Translations under genes and position numbers: made by a program | DNA from: Streptomyces sp. GESEQ-4 | Lineage (GTDB): Bacteria; Actinomycetota; Actinomycetes; Streptomycetales; Streptomycetaceae | DNA length: 64,000 nucleotides | Direction: 5' to 3' | Assembly (NCBI RefSeq): GCF_017948455.1 | Contig: NZ_JAFFSU010000011.1 | Span: 124,001-188,000, forward strand | The notes under the pieces: model-generated | The model's input: only the letters and a program-made list of their open reading frames with translations | What the model was told of the DNA's origin: nothing | Database searches by the model: none | Part shown: piece after piece, positions 63,067 to 64,000 of the stretch | How positions within the stretch are numbered: the stretch's first letter is position 1 | Layout of the letters: each line of letters starts with the position of its first letter

Positions 63067-64000
63067 TCACCTGTGCAGACGTGACCCACAATGCGGCCAC
63101 GGACTCGCCCCCCGCCGCACATACAGCCTCTTCGCCCGATGCGTCTGTTCCTCCGCCGACGCGTCCTGTGGGCGGCCCGTGCCGCCGAGGCTGTGCCAGG
63201 TCTGGGTGTCGACCTGGTAGAGGCCGCCGTACGTGCCGGAGGGGTCGACCGCGTTCGGGCGTCCCCCGGACTCGCAGGCGGCGAGGCCCTGCCAGTCCAG
63301 GTGGTCCGCGCCCTGCACGGAGGTGGGCATCGGCTTCGTGCCGACCTTCACGACCCGGTCCCGCGGCTCCCGGACCACCTCGGTCTTCACCCACCGCGGC
63401 TTCTGCTTGACCCCGTTGACGGTCCGGAGCACGTACGTGATGCGCCGCAGTCCCACCTGCCCGGCACGTTCGACGACTTCCGTGCCCTGGAAGAGCGAGG
63501 GGTCGTCCACCCGCCGCACCTGGACCGGGATCGCTTCCTCCCGGACCTCCTTGGTCCGGGTGATCCGCAGTACGGAGACGGTCTGCCCGTCCCGCGGGAA
63601 GCTCCCCGGCGCCACGGAGGTGGTGTCCTGCCCGCGCAGGGTGACCCCGGCCTCCTCGACGACCTCCCCGACCGTTGCCGCGTTCGTACGGACCGTCCGG
63701 GCGCGTCCGTCGGCCATGACCGTCACCGAGCGCTCGGTACGGACATCCAGCGCGAGCCCCTCACGCCCGATGCGCCGGGAGCGCGCGATGGACACGTACG
63801 CGCCCTCCGCACGCACCCCCAGCTGCTTGAGCGCCTCTTCCACCGTGCGGGCGGTCGTCCACACCTCGCGCCGCTGACCGTCGAGGGTGAGCCGCACGGG
63901 CCGCCCGTACCGCACGGCGACCTCGTCACCGTTGGCGAGCGCCGAACCGGGCGCGGGCGCCACCTCGTCGTGGGCCCCGGTCTTCAGGCCCTGGTCCGCG
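63067..64000 (-). CDS. rpfB: resuscitation-promoting factor RpfB, N-terminus cut by window edge
   Basis: Peptidoglycan-cleaving enzyme that promotes regrowth of dormant cells and spore germination. The frame is open to the right edge; signal peptide and first DUF348 unit are missing. Visible: DUF348 repeats (RRIGREGLALDVRTERSVTV; NAATVGEVVEEAGVTL), G5 domain (VREEAIPVQVRRVDDPSLFQ; GLRRITYVLRTVNGV), and the lysozyme-like domain LDWQGLAACESGGRPNAVDP with catalytic Glu in ACESGG, ending WPHCGSRLHR. The order rpfB-rsmA-ispE is common in actinobacteria. Confidence 0.95.
   Translation of the reverse strand, partial: ADQGLKTGAHDEVAPAPGSALANGDEVAVRYGRPVRLTLDGQRREVWTTARTVEEALKQLGVRAEGAYVSIARSRRIGREGLALDVRTERSVTVMADGRARTVRTNAATVGEVVEEAGVTLRGQDTTSVAPGSFPRDGQTVSVLRITRTKEVREEAIPVQVRRVDDPSLFQGTEVVERAGQVGLRRITYVLRTVNGVKQKPRWVKTEVVREPRDRVVKVGTKPMPTSVQGADHLDWQGLAACESGGRPNAVDPSGTYGGLYQVDTQTWHSLGGTGRPQDASAEEQTHRAKRLYVRRGASPWPHCGSRLHR

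Noticed and set aside
62946..63122. N-terminal extension of rsmA
   Set aside because: The extra residues come from the scattered intergenic repeat and rpfB 3' sequence; GTG 62945 gives the normal N-terminus.

Overview
The window looks like a piece of a high-GC actinobacterial chromosome, almost certainly Streptomyces. It shows extreme G/C at third codon positions, many GTG starts, many 4-base stop/start overlaps, an Xre/DUF397 pair, a galT-galE-galK cluster, PASTA-free Ser/Thr kinases, Tat-secreted proteins, and intergenic GC-rich repeats of a kind that recurs in this genus. The gene order (mazG, surA-like lipoprotein, mfd, ABC exporter, then glmU-prs-rplY-pth, ppc, desaturase, gal, ABC-F, ispE-rsmA-rpfB) matches my memory of a conserved core region of Streptomyces chromosomes. 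I had no means to check it by alignment.

Layout. 1-7.3 kb: a cytochrome P450 (cut by the window edge), MazG, a SurA-like lipoprotein, a Ser/Thr kinase with a membrane partner, a GNAT protein and a lipoprotein with an HNH (DUF1524-like) nuclease domain. 7.4-15 kb: an MT0933-type small protein, Mfd, and a MacB/FtsX-type ABC exporter, separated by a large inverted repeat. 15.4-18.7 kb: a drug-type MFS exporter with a translationally coupled GNAT, then an Xre/DUF397 pair with a small opposing ORF. 18.9-24.4 kb: a large Tat-exported glycosidase-like protein carrying a TTA codon, an acetate-type symporter pair, and a coiled-coil DivIVA/FilP-like protein.

24.6-29.9 kb is the most unusual stretch: four genes, divergently arranged, built from polymorphic-toxin domains. 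One is a fusion of Imm35, a long Pro/Gly linker, a deaminase domain and SUKH-4. Next to it is a WHH-nuclease plus SMI1/KNR4 (SUKH) fusion. On the other strand are a YwqJ-type deaminase and a SUKH-3 protein. Toxin-like enzymatic domains and immunity domains thus lie in the same polypeptides or in adjacent genes, and none has a visible secretion signal.

29.9-41.9 kb is housekeeping: a NarL-type histidine kinase, tRNA-Gln(TTG), glmU, prs, rplY (ctc), pth, a membrane protein, a sortase-substrate-like protein (LAETG), ppc, and a fatty acid desaturase coupled to a TetR repressor with a convincing tandem operator. 41.9-45.5 kb: an orphan Phd-like antitoxin, a glyoxalase-fold protein, a trans-aconitate-methyltransferase-like protein facing a MarR regulator across paired palindromes, a LuxR-type response regulator and a GNAT. 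45.5-51.1 kb: galT-galE-galK reading leftward, with a tandem array at the galE 3' end, and a divergent SSS symporter that may import the sugar. 51.1-58 kb: a response regulator with a degenerate receiver, two tandem PQQ-propeller membrane proteins, and an ABC-F ATPase. 58-64 kb: a secreted alginate-lyase-like protein with a near-consensus promoter, a Tat-exported PGRP amidase, and the ispE-rsmA-rpfB cluster (rpfB cut by the right edge). I saw no insertion sequence, integrase, CRISPR array or rRNA.
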